A stretch of DNA of 64,000 bases from Bacillus sp. UNC41MFS5 (GTDB lineage Bacteria; Bacillota; Bacilli; Bacillales_B; DSM-18226). The notes under the pieces were generated by a model. The model was not told the DNA's origin. It saw nothing but the letters and a program-made list of their open reading frames with translations, and made no database searches. The number at the start of each line of letters is the position of its first letter. The stretch's first letter is position 1. The DNA is taken from the NCBI RefSeq assembly GCF_000686805.1, contig NZ_KK366020.1:345707-409706 (forward strand), given 5' to 3'. A program made the translations under genes and the position numbers. Shown here piece after piece: positions 19,023 through 28,330 of the stretch.

Positions 19023-20537
19023 TTGTTAGCGAAACGAAGTTTTTACAATTTAACCTTTGGAATGGTAGGTCAACTTATTACTATTTCACTTGGACTACTT
19101 ATACCTCGCATTTTTTTAGTTCATTATGGTTCAGAGGTATACGGTTTTATTTCATCAATTGGACAAATTATTGTTTATATGTCCTTATTAGAGGCAGGAG
19201 TCGGTGCAGCTACTTTACAAGCATTATACAAACATGTAGCAAAAGTGGATCAACAAAATATCAACTCAATTTTGGCAGCGACCTCCAACTTTTATAAAAA
19301 AACAGGAATGTACTATCTTATTAGTGTAATATTACTTTCTATTATATATCCTTTTATTGTTGATTCTACTCTAGATAAAACCACAATAATAATTGTAGTT
19401 TTATTCACTGGATTGGGAGGAGCATTAAATTATTACTTTCAAGGGACATATACAATTTTTTTAATTGCTGAAGGAAAAGGATATATAAATACCTCAATAA
19501 CAACTATTATAAATATTTTAGTAAGTAGTATAAAGATTATATTAATTTTAAAAGGGTTCAATATAATTATTATCCAGGGATCTTATTTTTTTATGTCAAT
19601 TATTCAGATTTTTATTTATAAAGTATATATTAATAAAAACTATAAATGGATTGATTTGAAAGTAAACCCTAATTTCGAGTCAATCGCACAAAAAAATTCA
19701 GTTATAGTTCATCAAATTTCTGGAATGATTTTTAGAAATACAGATGTTCTTGTATTGACAATTTTTACAAATTTGAAAATTGTGAGTGTTTATGTACTTT
19801 ATAATTTACTTTTTAGTGTAATTGATAACATCATAAATACAGTAAATAATAGTATAATATTTGCTCTTGGAAGAACTTTCCATCAAAGTAGAGATATTTT
19901 TATAAAATTGTATGATGCTTATGAAGTCTACTTTATGGCACTTGTTTTTTCATTATTTACTATTGCATATATATTTATTTTGCCCTTTATGAAAATATAT
20001 ACATCTGGTATAGAAGACATAAATTATATTGATTTTTGGCTCCCAATACTTTTCGTACTCCTTAAGCTGTTAAGTAATGCCAGAGCATCTTCTAATAGTT
20101 TAATAGAAATAGCTGGTCACTTTAGTAAGACAAAATATCGTTCAATAATAGAATCCCTAATAAATTTAGTTTCATCAATTATTTTTGTACAATTTTTTGG
20201 TATTTATGGAGTGTTACTAGGAACAATTATGGCATTATTATATCGTTCTGTTGATATAATAATCTATGCTAACAAAAGAATATTGAAAAGAAGCTCTTGG
20301 ATAACTATTAAAAGATGGATTATTAATTTTGGAATTATTTTAGTAATAGTATTTACCACTGACCATATTAATATTAACTTGACATCATATATAAGCGTTG
20401 TTAGTTGGGCAGCAATGTTTACTGTAATAATTCTTCTGATCTTTTTTACAGTCTCCTCTCTATTTGAAAAAGAAATCTTTGTATACACTTTTAAATATCT
20501 AGTTAGATTAAAAAAAGGGAAAATTAAACGGAGTTAA
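19023..20537 (+). CDS. Wzx-like flippase (MATE/MOP superfamily)
   Basis: Integral membrane protein of 504 residues with 12 or more predicted membrane segments, which flips lipid-linked repeat units. The N-terminus (LAKRSFYNLTFGMVGQLITI) and overall topology match polysaccharide transporters. I place the start at TTG 19023, which has GGAGGAG six bases upstream; the ATG at 19008 overlaps that ribosome binding site. With Wzy (14624) and Wzz (2322) it makes the assembly route Wzx/Wzy-dependent. Confidence 0.88.
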   Translation: MLAKRSFYNLTFGMVGQLITISLGLLIPRIFLVHYGSEVYGFISSIGQIIVYMSLLEAGVGAATLQALYKHVAKVDQQNINSILAATSNFYKKTGMYYLISVILLSIIYPFIVDSTLDKTTIIIVVLFTGLGGALNYYFQGTYTIFLIAEGKGYINTSITTIINILVSSIKIILILKGFNIIIIQGSYFFMSIIQIFIYKVYINKNYKWIDLKVNPNFESIAQKNSVIVHQISGMIFRNTDVLVLTIFTNLKIVSVYVLYNLLFSVIDNIINTVNNSIIFALGRTFHQSRDIFIKLYDAYEVYFMALVFSLFTIAYIFILPFMKIYTSGIEDINYIDFWLPILFVLLKLLSNARASSNSLIEIAGHFSKTKYRSIIESLINLVSSIIFVQFFGIYGVLLGTIMALLYRSVDIIIYANKRILKRSSWITIKRWIINFGIILVIVFTTDHININLTSYISVVSWAAMFTVIILLIFFTVSSLFEKEIFVYTFKYLVRLKKGKIKRS

Positions 20538-20563
20538 TAAAAAAATTAGTAAGGAGTAGGAAA

Positions 20564-21514
20564 ATGCCTAGAAGTTCCAATATTCATATTTTATCTGCCA
20601 GTGATAATAGTTTTGCCCAACATCTGGGTGTTACTATCGCATCTCTTTTGGAGAATTCTAACCATCCACAAAATATTGTGTACAGTGTAATTGATGGTGG
20701 TATTTCGGATACTAATAAAAAAAAATTAGTTTCACTTTTCAATAAATATGGAGCTAAAGTGAAATTCCTTAAGGTGGATAAAAAGATATTTGAAAAATAC
20801 CCTACAACAGATTATTGGCCTACTGCTATTTACTATAGACTTCTGATACCTCAACTGCTTGATAGCTCTATTAAAAAGGTAATTTATCTTGATTGTGACT
20901 TAGTTATAAAAGATGATATTAATAACCTTTGGAATGTAGACATAAAAGATTACCCAATGGCAGCTGTTGCAGATAACGAAGGTAAACTTAGATTTGCTGA
21001 TTTGAATCTACCAGAGGATTCCATTTATTTTAATTCGGGAGTAATGGTTTTGAATTTGGAATTTTGGCGGGAAAATAATATAGGGGAAAAGATTATAGAT
21101 TATATAGATAAAAATACAACTAAGCTTTTGTGGCCAGACCAGGATGCTCTAAATGTTATCTTATATAATAATTGGAAACCACTGCATCCAAAATGGAACT
21201 TCCAAAGGAATATACTCTATTTATTGCCCCAAGAACAAATCTTTGATATTACCACGATAAATAGAGTGTTAAAGGAACCAAGTATTATTCATTTTACAAC
21301 ATCGTCTAAACCATGGTTTTATAATGATGAACATCCTTTTAAAAATGAATATTATTATTATCTTTCATTCACAGAGTGGAGGAACTTTAAACAAGTTGAT
21401 AAAACTCTAATTAACGTTTTCAAGAAATCATTTAAAGTTATTCTACCTAAACCATTATTTAATATCCTAAAGAAAATGAATGAAATGATAAAAGTTTTAT
21501 ATAAGTTAAATTAA
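20564..21514 (+). CDS. GT8-family glycosyltransferase
   Basis: Retaining GT-A transferase (316 residues). HILSASDNSFAQHLGVTIAS is the typical GT8 N-terminus, VIYLDCDLVI holds the DxD metal motif, and YFNSGVMVLNLEFWRE, WPDQDALNVIL and IIHFTTSSKPW follow in family order. Such enzymes often use UDP-glucose or UDP-galactose. The last gene of the AT-rich block; a dispersed repeat lies directly after its stop. Confidence 0.93.
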   Translation: MPRSSNIHILSASDNSFAQHLGVTIASLLENSNHPQNIVYSVIDGGISDTNKKKLVSLFNKYGAKVKFLKVDKKIFEKYPTTDYWPTAIYYRLLIPQLLDSSIKKVIYLDCDLVIKDDINNLWNVDIKDYPMAAVADNEGKLRFADLNLPEDSIYFNSGVMVLNLEFWRENNIGEKIIDYIDKNTTKLLWPDQDALNVILYNNWKPLHPKWNFQRNILYLLPQEQIFDITTINRVLKEPSIIHFTTSSKPWFYNDEHPFKNEYYYYLSFTEWRNFKQVDKTLINVFKKSFKVILPKPLFNILKKMNEMIKVLYKLN

Positions 21515-21520
21515 AAAACC

Positions 21521-21561
21521 ACGGGTGCCTGTCACAACCCGGTTTTTATCGATAATTTTAG
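21521..21561 (+). repeat. Dispersed repeat, family 1 (divergent copy)
   Basis: GGGTGCCTGTCACAACCCGG followed by a T-rich tail and ATCGATAATTTTAG. It matches the element seen better preserved at 43325 and 60144. Same orientation as all other copies in the window. Confidence 0.7.
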
Positions 21562-21644
21562 AATAATAAGATGTATGTTAGGGAAAGGCATGAAGCTGTG
21601 TATAGAGAGAAGAGAGTTACCCGGTTTTGCATGTCATATTGGGA

Positions 21645-21673
21645 TTATTAGTAATGTAAAAAACTGGTATAAT
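21645..21673 (+). promoter_or_regulatory. Candidate promoter for ugd
   Basis: Extended -10 TGGTATAAT (TATAAT at 21668-21673) with a weak -35 (TTATTA) 17 bases upstream, about 85 bases before the ugd start. Confidence 0.5.
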
Positions 21674-21756
21674 TAATGATATTGTGATTAACATGCTCAT
21701 TATGTATCAAGATATATTAATTAAGAATTTGTAAATATATTGAAGGTGGGACAAAA

Positions 21757-23076
21757 ATGAAAATTGCAGTAGCTGGAACTGGGTATGTTGGCTTAGTAAC
21801 CGGGGTCTGTCTTGCGGAACATAATCATTCTGTTACTTGTGTAGATATAGATGATAAAAAAGTAGCCCTAATGAAGTCGGGGATTTCCCCTATTTATGAA
21901 CCTGGCCTTGAAGAATTACTGATTAATAATATGGATCGATTGAATTTTACAACCGAGTATAAAGAAGCATATAAAGATGCAGATGTTATTTTCATAGGTG
22001 TTGGAACTCCAGAAAAACATGATGGTTCGGCTAATTTAAGTTATGTATATGGAGTAGCTGAACAAATTGCTAGAAGTATTGAGAAAGATTGTGTAGTAGT
22101 AGTTAAATCAACCGTACCGATAGGTACAAATGATAAGATAGAAGAATTGATTAAATCCAATTTGGCACATGATGTAAATGTATATGTAGCTTCTAATCCT
22201 GAGTTTTTGGCACAAGGGACTGCAGTAAGGGATACACTTCATTCTTCAAGGATTGTAATAGGTGTCGAAGAACCCTATGCAGGTGATGTTTTAAAAGAGG
22301 TTTATAAGGATTTTGATGCACCGATTGTGGTTACAAATAGAAAAAGTGCCGAGATGATCAAGTATGCATCCAATGATTTTCTTGCACTGAAAATCTCTTT
22401 TATTAATGAAATAGCAAACCTTTGTGAAATTATTGGAGCAGATATAGAAGATGTCACTCTCGGTATGGGATTTGATAAACGGATTGGAGATCGCTTCTTA
22501 AATGCAGGAATTGGTTACGGCGGCTCTTGTTTTCCTAAGGATACAAAAGCGCTGCACTGGCTGGCAAATTTCCATGACAACGAGTTAAAGACGGTTAAAG
22601 CAGCTATTGATGTGAACGAAAATCAAAAGCTAAAATTAATAAAGAAATCTCGCAAGTATTTTGATAGTTTCAATGGGTTGAATGTAGCTGTACTAGGGTT
22701 AACCTTCAAGCCAGGGACAGATGATTTAAGAGAAGCTCCTACTCTTGTGAATATCCCCATTATGCTGGAAGATGGAGCAAACGTAAAAGCATGGGATCCT
22801 GTTGGAGTAGAGAATTTCAAGAAAAAGTACCCCGATGCAATTACTTTTTGTAATACCATTGAAGACACCATTAAGGATGCGGATGTATGTTTTATCTTTA
22901 CCGAATGGGATGAAGTTAGAGACTTTGATCTATCAAAATATAGTAAACTAATGAAAAGCCCAATCGTGCTTGATGGAAGAAACTGCTATGATTTGACAAG
23001 TGCGAGAAAAGCTAATATCATTTATGATTCAATTGGAAGAGAAACCATAAATAGTTTGGAAGTTTCGCTAGTTTAA
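21757..23076 (+). CDS. ugd: UDP-glucose 6-dehydrogenase
   Basis: Oxidises UDP-glucose to UDP-glucuronate with two NAD. 439 residues, usual size. N-terminal Rossmann motif AVAGTGYVGLVTG, VKSTVPIGT, and the catalytic cysteine in GYGGSCFPKDTKAL. Its substrate comes from galU (4946). Together they predict glucuronic acid in the polymer. It has its own likely promoter and is followed by a terminator. Confidence 0.96.
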   Translation: MKIAVAGTGYVGLVTGVCLAEHNHSVTCVDIDDKKVALMKSGISPIYEPGLEELLINNMDRLNFTTEYKEAYKDADVIFIGVGTPEKHDGSANLSYVYGVAEQIARSIEKDCVVVVKSTVPIGTNDKIEELIKSNLAHDVNVYVASNPEFLAQGTAVRDTLHSSRIVIGVEEPYAGDVLKEVYKDFDAPIVVTNRKSAEMIKYASNDFLALKISFINEIANLCEIIGADIEDVTLGMGFDKRIGDRFLNAGIGYGGSCFPKDTKALHWLANFHDNELKTVKAAIDVNENQKLKLIKKSRKYFDSFNGLNVAVLGLTFKPGTDDLREAPTLVNIPIMLEDGANVKAWDPVGVENFKKKYPDAITFCNTIEDTIKDADVCFIFTEWDEVRDFDLSKYSKLMKSPIVLDGRNCYDLTSARKANIIYDSIGRETINSLEVSLV

Positions 23077-23090
23077 TTATCTTAAATAGG

Positions 23091-23131
23091 AGACAGATTC
23101 TTTATCACTTCGGTTAGGGTCTGTCTTTTTC
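23091..23131 (+). terminator. Intrinsic terminator after ugd
   Basis: AGACAGA pairs with TCTGTCT across a 22-base loop, followed by TTTTTCTC. Confidence 0.65.
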
Positions 23132-23252
23132 TCTGTGTTAATTTGAGTACCAATCAAATGGCAGAAAAATAGTTAAAAATCTTCAAGCAGCAGTAGTTTT
23201 CATATAAATCAGATCAGGTCCCAGGGGATCATTTTTTGTGCGGAGGGAAATT

Positions 23253-24641
23253 ATGAAGCTCGTATTACTTTCAGGCGGATCAGGAAAGCGCCTATGGCCA
23301 TTATCAAACGATACAAGATCAAAACAATTTTTAAAAGTATTAGAATGTAGTAATGAAGAAAAGCAATCAATGGTACAGCGTGTCTGGGGGCAGTTGAAAA
23401 CAGTTGGTCTTGAGGATTCATCTGTCATTGCTACTTCTAAAATGCAAAGAGATATGATTCATAGCCAAATTGGGATGGAAGTACCTCTTATAATAGAGCC
23501 TGAACGTCGTGATACATTCCCAGCGATTGCTTTAGCTGCTTCTTATCTATTTTCTATACAAAATGTTTCTGAAGATGAAGTGGTTGTAGTATTGCCGGTT
23601 GATCCATACGTAGATGATAGCTTTTTTGAGAAGGTAAAAGAATTAGAGAATGTTTTACTAGATTCAAATGCTGATTTGGCTCTAGTAGGTGTTAAACCTA
23701 CTTATCCTTCATCTAAATATGGCTATATTGTTCCAAAAGAAGCAGTCGATGGTGACGGACATTTTACTGTCAATCATTTTACGGAAAAACCAAGTGAAGA
23801 AAAGGCTCAGACTCTTATCGATATGAATGCTTTATGGAACTGTGGAGTATTTGCTTTTAAACTAAAATATATTATTGATATATTAGTAAAAAAGGGCTTA
23901 CCTCTTCATTATGATAAACTATCACTTCAGTATAAGGATCTTCCAAAGATTAGTTTTGATTATGAAGTAGTCGAGAAGGCAAATCATATTGTCGCGCTTC
24001 CTTATGATGGGTATTGGAAGGATCTTGGGACATGGAATACCTTAACGGAAGAAATGGCTACATCGCAAATTGGTAAAGGCGTATTAAGTAATGATTCAGT
24101 AAATACTCACTTAATCAATGAACTTGATATCCCTGTTACCATTATTGGGTTAAATGATGTAGTCGTAGCTGCAAGTCCTGATGGAATTTTAGTTTCAGAC
24201 AAAGCATCAAGTCCAAAAATTAAGGAACTAATTAGTGGATTTGAACAGCCGCCAATGTATGAAGAACGCATTTGGGGATGGTCGCGTGTCCTAGATTATG
24301 CTAAGTATGAAGATGGAAACGAAATGGTCACCAAACGAATTTGTATCCACGCAAAAAAGAATTCAAGCTATCACTACCATAACCTACGAGACGAAGTTTG
24401 GACCATTGTCCGCGGTGAAGGTGAATTAGCGTTGGATGATTATATTACTCGTGTTAAGGCAGGGGATATCATCCACCTTCCGGCAGGAAAGAAGCATGGA
24501 ATAAAAGCGTTCACCGAACTTGAATTTGTTGAAGTTCAAACAGGGATTGGTATAAGTGACGAAGACTTTACTCGTTTGTATTTTGAATGGGAGGATGTCA
24601 TTAACCATTTCCAAAAATCAAAGGCAAAAGTAATCTTATAA
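23253..24641 (+). CDS. manC: Mannose-1-phosphate guanylyltransferase with C-terminal cupin
   Basis: Makes GDP-mannose from mannose 1-phosphate and GTP, the precursor for gmd. The nucleotidyltransferase domain (about 1-330) has VLLSGGSGKRLWPLSND, FTEKPSEEKA and WNCGVFAFK. The C-terminal cupin (about 345-455) has SSYHYHNLRDEVWTIVRGEG and PAGKKHGI, as in type II phosphomannose isomerase domains, so it may be bifunctional. I use the ATG at 23253, preceded by CGGAGGG; the GTG at 23238 is upstream of that site. No phosphomannomutase gene is visible in the window. Confidence 0.93.
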   Translation: MKLVLLSGGSGKRLWPLSNDTRSKQFLKVLECSNEEKQSMVQRVWGQLKTVGLEDSSVIATSKMQRDMIHSQIGMEVPLIIEPERRDTFPAIALAASYLFSIQNVSEDEVVVVLPVDPYVDDSFFEKVKELENVLLDSNADLALVGVKPTYPSSKYGYIVPKEAVDGDGHFTVNHFTEKPSEEKAQTLIDMNALWNCGVFAFKLKYIIDILVKKGLPLHYDKLSLQYKDLPKISFDYEVVEKANHIVALPYDGYWKDLGTWNTLTEEMATSQIGKGVLSNDSVNTHLINELDIPVTIIGLNDVVVAASPDGILVSDKASSPKIKELISGFEQPPMYEERIWGWSRVLDYAKYEDGNEMVTKRICIHAKKNSSYHYHNLRDEVWTIVRGEGELALDDYITRVKAGDIIHLPAGKKHGIKAFTELEFVEVQTGIGISDEDFTRLYFEWEDVINHFQKSKAKVIL

Positions 24642-24647
24642 TTATTA

Positions 24648-24681
24648 GGGAGAGGGCCTTTGCCCTTTCCCTTCTTTTTTA
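24648..24681 (+). terminator. Intrinsic terminator after manC
   Basis: GGGAGAGGGC-CTTT-GCCCTTTCCC hairpin (one G-T pair) followed by TTCTTTTTT. Confidence 0.85.
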
Positions 24682-24699
24682 TTGTCGAGGTGAATCATA

Positions 24700-25773
24700 T
24701 TGAAAACCATTGCCTATTATATTTCTGATTACGGGTATGGACATGCTTCAAGAAGTATTGCGGTGATACGAAAACTTCTAAAAGACCAAGAAGTGAAAAT
24801 TATTGTTTGCCATTCCTTTGCTCTATCTTTTTTAAAAGAGTCCCTTCAATCTAATCGTGTGAGTTTTAGAACTATAAAGACAGATGTGGGTTACTTTCTG
24901 GAAAAGGATTCGATACATCCTGATAAAGTGCGATTATTTAAGGAATTTAAAAACTTCGTAGCAGACTGGGATTTCAAGGTTGTGCAGGAGCAAGAGTTTC
25001 TAGAGTTAAATTATATTGACTTAGTTATTTCAGATATTTCTCCACTTGCATTTGAAGCAGCTCAAAGATTATATGTTCCTTCTATTGGTCTTTCTAACTT
25101 TACTTGGTATACGGCCTACCATGATTTAATAGATGATGGAGAATTAAAACCATATAAATTAGCTTATCAAAATATGACGCACCTCTATTCTTTGGCAGGA
25201 AGCAATGAAAATTGGAATGTCCCAACCAATCATTATGGATTTTTTTCTAGAGAAGTAGATTTATTAGAGGTTCAAAGAATTAGACATTTAATTAATCCAA
25301 ATGAGACCCAGAATGTCATTTTTTTAGGACTTGGAATGAAAATCGACGTGGGTTCACTTGAGCAACTTCCGATTTGGGACAGCCCGAACTGCGTATTTTT
25401 AGTCTCCTCAAATGTTCAAGTCAATCGTCCGAATGTCTTTCAAATTCCAAGTGATTATTTGGAATCCCAAAACTATATTGCTGCATCAGACCTAGTGATT
25501 TCCAAAGCAGGATGGGGAATGATTGGGGAGGCAATGAGTGCGAATGTGCCGCTATTAATCCTAAATCGAGCATCCATGAAAGAGGATCAAAATACTATCA
25601 ATTATCTAAATAAACATCATCTGTGTCATACGATTGAATGGGATGATTTTAAAACCTATATGGTTGACAATTCAACCATTAAGGGTGTGAATAGAGAGTT
25701 GAGAGAGAGTAGCCCTTCTAATAATAATGAAGCAGATAAGATAGCAAATGACATACTGAAAATATTGAAATAA
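24700..25773 (+). CDS. GT-B-fold protein, MurG/arabinokinase-N-like
   Basis: 357 residues starting at TTG 24700 (GAGGTG upstream). The glycine/histidine loop AYYISDYGYGHASRS at the N-terminus resembles MurG-type and L-arabinokinase N-terminal domains. The C-terminal half contains SDLVISKAGWGMIGEAM and VPLLILNRASMKEDQNT, the donor-binding part of GT1/GT28-like transferases. It may be a glycosyltransferase of the locus or a sugar-binding relative; substrate unknown. Confidence 0.7.
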   Translation: MKTIAYYISDYGYGHASRSIAVIRKLLKDQEVKIIVCHSFALSFLKESLQSNRVSFRTIKTDVGYFLEKDSIHPDKVRLFKEFKNFVADWDFKVVQEQEFLELNYIDLVISDISPLAFEAAQRLYVPSIGLSNFTWYTAYHDLIDDGELKPYKLAYQNMTHLYSLAGSNENWNVPTNHYGFFSREVDLLEVQRIRHLINPNETQNVIFLGLGMKIDVGSLEQLPIWDSPNCVFLVSSNVQVNRPNVFQIPSDYLESQNYIAASDLVISKAGWGMIGEAMSANVPLLILNRASMKEDQNTINYLNKHHLCHTIEWDDFKTYMVDNSTIKGVNRELRESSPSNNNEADKIANDILKILK

Positions 25774-25856
25774 TCCTAGTCATATATATTAGATTCTGGA
25801 AATATCCAATTCTCGTAAATAATAGAGTTAAAAGGATTATAGCTTAATTAACGACT

Positions 25857-25900
25857 ACACCCTTGCCTTCTTAAATAGGCAGGCAAGGGTGTGATTTTTA
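25857..25900 (+). terminator. Intrinsic terminator
   Basis: Perfect 11-base stem ACACCCTTGCC / GGCAAGGGTGT followed by GATTTTTAAATTTT. Confidence 0.8.
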
Positions 25901-25931
25901 AATTTTATTAATATAAAAAGGGATGACACTT

Positions 25932-26381
25932 TTGAATAAGAGGAAATGGTGGACACTAGCTTTGATCGTTTGGATGGTCTCTATCTTTTGCTTTACACAA
26001 CTACCTTACTTTACGGGGAAAAACACCTCAGATGCGATCCAAAAAGTAGTAGTAACAGAACATAATGCCATTAATACACCAAATGCTGATAGTGTTGATA
26101 TCAATGTGTTAAATCTGATTGTAAGAAAAGCAACGCACGTTATGGTATTCGGGTTCCTTGCCGTACTTTTATTCCAATTCTTAAAAAGGTATCGATATGC
26201 CTATCCTATCGCATGGTTCATTACCTTTCTCTACGCCATTACAGATGAATATCATCAATCGTTTATGCCAGGGAGAGTTTCATCTTTTAAGGATGTCTTG
26301 TTTGATTCCTTTGGGGCATTACTTGGGTTAACATTAATGTTTTTTATCAATAGAAAGAGAAAGCTAATTCATACAACTTAG
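25932..26381 (+). CDS. VanZ-family membrane protein
   Basis: Small membrane protein (149 residues) with four hydrophobic segments. It carries KATHVMVFGFLAVLLFQFL, ITDEYHQSFMPGRVSSFKDV and DSFGALLGL, the VanZ signature. VanZ proteins modestly raise teicoplanin resistance in enterococci; the role here is unknown and may be in envelope polysaccharide display. I favour TTG 25932 (Met-Asn-Lys-Arg), 9 bases after AAGGG; the ATG at 25923 sits too close to that site. Confidence 0.85.
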   Translation: MNKRKWWTLALIVWMVSIFCFTQLPYFTGKNTSDAIQKVVVTEHNAINTPNADSVDINVLNLIVRKATHVMVFGFLAVLLFQFLKRYRYAYPIAWFITFLYAITDEYHQSFMPGRVSSFKDVLFDSFGALLGLTLMFFINRKRKLIHTT

Positions 26382-26419
26382 ATTAACGATTAGTACGAGT
26401 AATACTGGAGGAATTGATT

Positions 26420-27364
26420 TTGCAACCGTTATTTTTAAAACCTGTTTTTAAAGAGAGAATTTGGGGTGGTACCACGCTGCAGAAGGAATTTGGATATGAT
26501 ATTCCAACAGTGAATACAGGTGAGTGTTGGGCTATCTCTGCACATCCCAATGGTCCTTCTATTATTGAAAATGGTCCATATAAAGGGCTAACCTTGGACA
26601 ATCTCTGGAGAGAGCATCCTGAACTTTTCGGCCACCCGAAAGAGAAGGTATTTCCACTTTTAACAAAAATACTTGATGCCAACATTGATCTATCGGTCCA
26701 AGTACATCCAAATGATTCTTATGCTATGGTTCATGAAAATGGCGAACTGGGAAAAACAGAATGCTGGTATATCATTGATTGCAAAGAAGATGCGGACATG
26801 ATCTTTGGACATAATGCTACATCAGAGCAAGAATTAATCGAGCAAATCAATAAAGGTGAATGGAACAATTTATTGCGTCGAGTGAAGATTAAGCCAGGTG
26901 ACTTTTTCTATGTACCGAGCGGAACGATTCACGCTTTATGTGAAGGCACCTTAGTATTGGAGACCCAGCAAAGCTCTGACACCACCTACCGTGTGTACGA
27001 TTATGACCGCAGGGATGCAGATGGGAATTTGCGGGAACTTCATTTAGAAAAAGCGATCGAAGTTACCACTGTTCCGTATCATGATTCAGTAAGTGAGTCT
27101 TCTGTGGAAGAGAAGGGGAATGTAAGAATTACTACCTTTGTGGAATCAGAGTTTTTCTCGGTTTATAAATGGGATGTTCATGGGAAAGGTTTCTTTTCTT
27201 TGAGTGATCAATATTTGCTTCTTAGTGTGATTAATGGAGAAGGATCATTAGTTCATAATGGAGAGCAATATGGATTGAAGAAGGGGACTCATCTGATTAT
27301 TCCTGTTGGTTTTGAAGAGTTTGAATTAGACGGGGAATGTGAGATCATCGTTTCTCATACCTAA
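26420..27364 (+). CDS. manA: Mannose-6-phosphate isomerase, class I
   Basis: Interconverts fructose 6-phosphate and mannose 6-phosphate in the cytoplasm, feeding GDP-mannose and GDP-fucose synthesis. About 314 residues. Zinc-cupin motifs: VFKERIWGGTTLQKEFGY, TGECWAIS, VQVHPND, GKTECWYI and PSGTIHAL. Start TTG 26420, 8 bases after GGAGG; another TTG at 26414 is too close to it. Supplies manC upstream. Confidence 0.95.
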   Translation: MQPLFLKPVFKERIWGGTTLQKEFGYDIPTVNTGECWAISAHPNGPSIIENGPYKGLTLDNLWREHPELFGHPKEKVFPLLTKILDANIDLSVQVHPNDSYAMVHENGELGKTECWYIIDCKEDADMIFGHNATSEQELIEQINKGEWNNLLRRVKIKPGDFFYVPSGTIHALCEGTLVLETQQSSDTTYRVYDYDRRDADGNLRELHLEKAIEVTTVPYHDSVSESSVEEKGNVRITTFVESEFFSVYKWDVHGKGFFSLSDQYLLLSVINGEGSLVHNGEQYGLKKGTHLIIPVGFEEFELDGECEIIVSHT

Positions 27365-27379
27365 TATGAAATCTAAATC

Positions 27380-27425
27380 CTCCGACTTATGATAGATATT
27401 CGAAAATCCATCATAAGTTGGGAGT
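27380..27425 (+). terminator. Hairpin after manA, possible terminator
   Basis: TCCGACTTATGAT pairs with ATCATAAGTTGGGA (13 pairs, one bulge). There is no clear T tract, so it may instead protect the 3' end or be an inverted repeat of another kind. Confidence 0.4.
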
Positions 27426-27500
27426 CTAGATTTGAAATCTAGTGTTCAAATTTATCAGGCGTAAACTGTTCATTATCCTATTCTATTGATATTTACAATA

Positions 27501-27614
27501 CTAATGAATCATTTGAATAACTAATTTAATCCAACCGAAAAACGCAAACCATAATGGAACACTTAAAGACGTCCCCCACAATAATCCTAATAAAAGATTC
27601 CCTTGCTTGTCCAT
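27501..27614 (-). CDS. 37-residue membrane protein, paralogue of 27856-27969
   Basis: A short frame on the minus strand with a good ribosome binding site (AGGAGTGG, 7 bases before ATG). The product starts MDKQGNLLLGLLWGTSLSVP and continues LWFAFFGWIKLVIQMIH. It is hydrophobic with an LWG-x2-LS-x-PLW core that is also present in the gene at 27856-27969, which has exactly the same length. A consensus cre site lies about 65 bases upstream of the start. Function unknown; similar small PLW-containing membrane proteins may exist in Bacillaceae, which I could not check. Confidence 0.7.
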   Translation of the reverse strand: MDKQGNLLLGLLWGTSLSVPLWFAFFGWIKLVIQMIH

Positions 27615-27678
27615 GAAATCCACTCCTATTGTTAGTTGTAGATAAATCTGGTAATGCACGGTTCTGTTTTTTAGTATA

Positions 27679-27692
27679 TGTAAACGCTTTCA
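27679..27692 (-). promoter_or_regulatory. cre site (CcpA binding)
   Basis: TGTAAACGCTTTCA fits the catabolite-responsive element consensus TGWAANCGNTNWCA at every position. It lies upstream of the small membrane-protein gene at 27501-27614, so carbon-source control of that gene is likely. Confidence 0.65.
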
Positions 27693-27855
27693 GTTTCTTT
27701 TTTATATAATACCCAAATAAGGATGGAGAATAAAGTAGAAAAATGTGAATAATATACGAAAAATTTCGACAAATTTACTTATTAGACTTTTTATACCAAA
27801 GGGAGGGTCCAATCTATTATTTAATATTTTTCATTAAGAACGAAATTGCCTCTCC

Positions 27856-27969
27856 TCAGTGGAAAATTTTACGTAATATTAAATAGATGATTACCCATAA
27901 AGGAATTGATAAAAGGATCCCCCAAAGGCAGCCCCTACCGAAATTTCTCCCATCTTCTTTTTCTGCCAT
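27856..27969 (-). CDS. 37-residue membrane protein, paralogue of 27501-27614
   Basis: Minus-strand small frame with GGAG eight bases before the ATG. Product: a charged head MAEKEDGRNFGRG followed by CLWGILLSIPLWVIIYLILR and a short basic tail ending KIFH. The LWG-x2-LS-x-PLW motif aligns without gaps with the neighbouring paralogue (LWGTSLSVPLW). Two adjacent genes of identical length and shared motif argue for real coding rather than chance. Function unknown. Confidence 0.7.
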   Translation of the reverse strand: MAEKEDGRNFGRGCLWGILLSIPLWVIIYLILRKIFH

Positions 27970-28196
27970 ATTGATCACTCCACTTCCAAAACAGGTTGCT
28001 TATCACTATTTAACCATGTATGGATGAACTGTTATCATTAAATCGTTCGATGAATAGTTACAAATTATCTTGGTAATGTCGAACAGAATCATTAATTAAC
28101 AGGGTTGCTATTGCCACATTATTAACATATAAATGGGTTAATAGAGCTATTTATTACTAGAAACAATTGGTATACTATCAATATAAGCACATAGTT

Positions 28197-28284
28197 CGTA
28201 CGAAAGGGCAAACCCATTGAAAAATGGAGGCGCAAAACTACAGGGGCTAAGGTTCTCAAAACTATGCCAGCCAGTTGCCGAATA
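28197..28284 (+). promoter_or_regulatory. Class I cyclic-di-GMP riboswitch (GEMM-I)
   Basis: The segment has GGGCAAACCCATTGAAAAAT with a GAAA-capped CCAT/ATGG stem, then GGCGCAAAACTACAGGGGCT and AAGG, and a 3' strand GCCAGCCAGTTGCCG. These are the conserved joining regions and the tetraloop of the c-di-GMP-I aptamer. A TATACT -10 lies at 28171-28176. No terminator hairpin is evident between aptamer and gene, so translational control of the small gene at 28331 is plausible. Confidence 0.9.
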
Positions 28285-28330
28285 TGATCACCTTACTACG
28301 GATTATGAATATACTCTGGGAGGTTACACT

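Noticed and set aside
28217..28330. Coding sequence extending upstream of the 36-residue gene from an in-frame start at 28217
   Set aside because: This segment is the c-di-GMP riboswitch aptamer and has no ribosome binding site; its translation is not protein-like.
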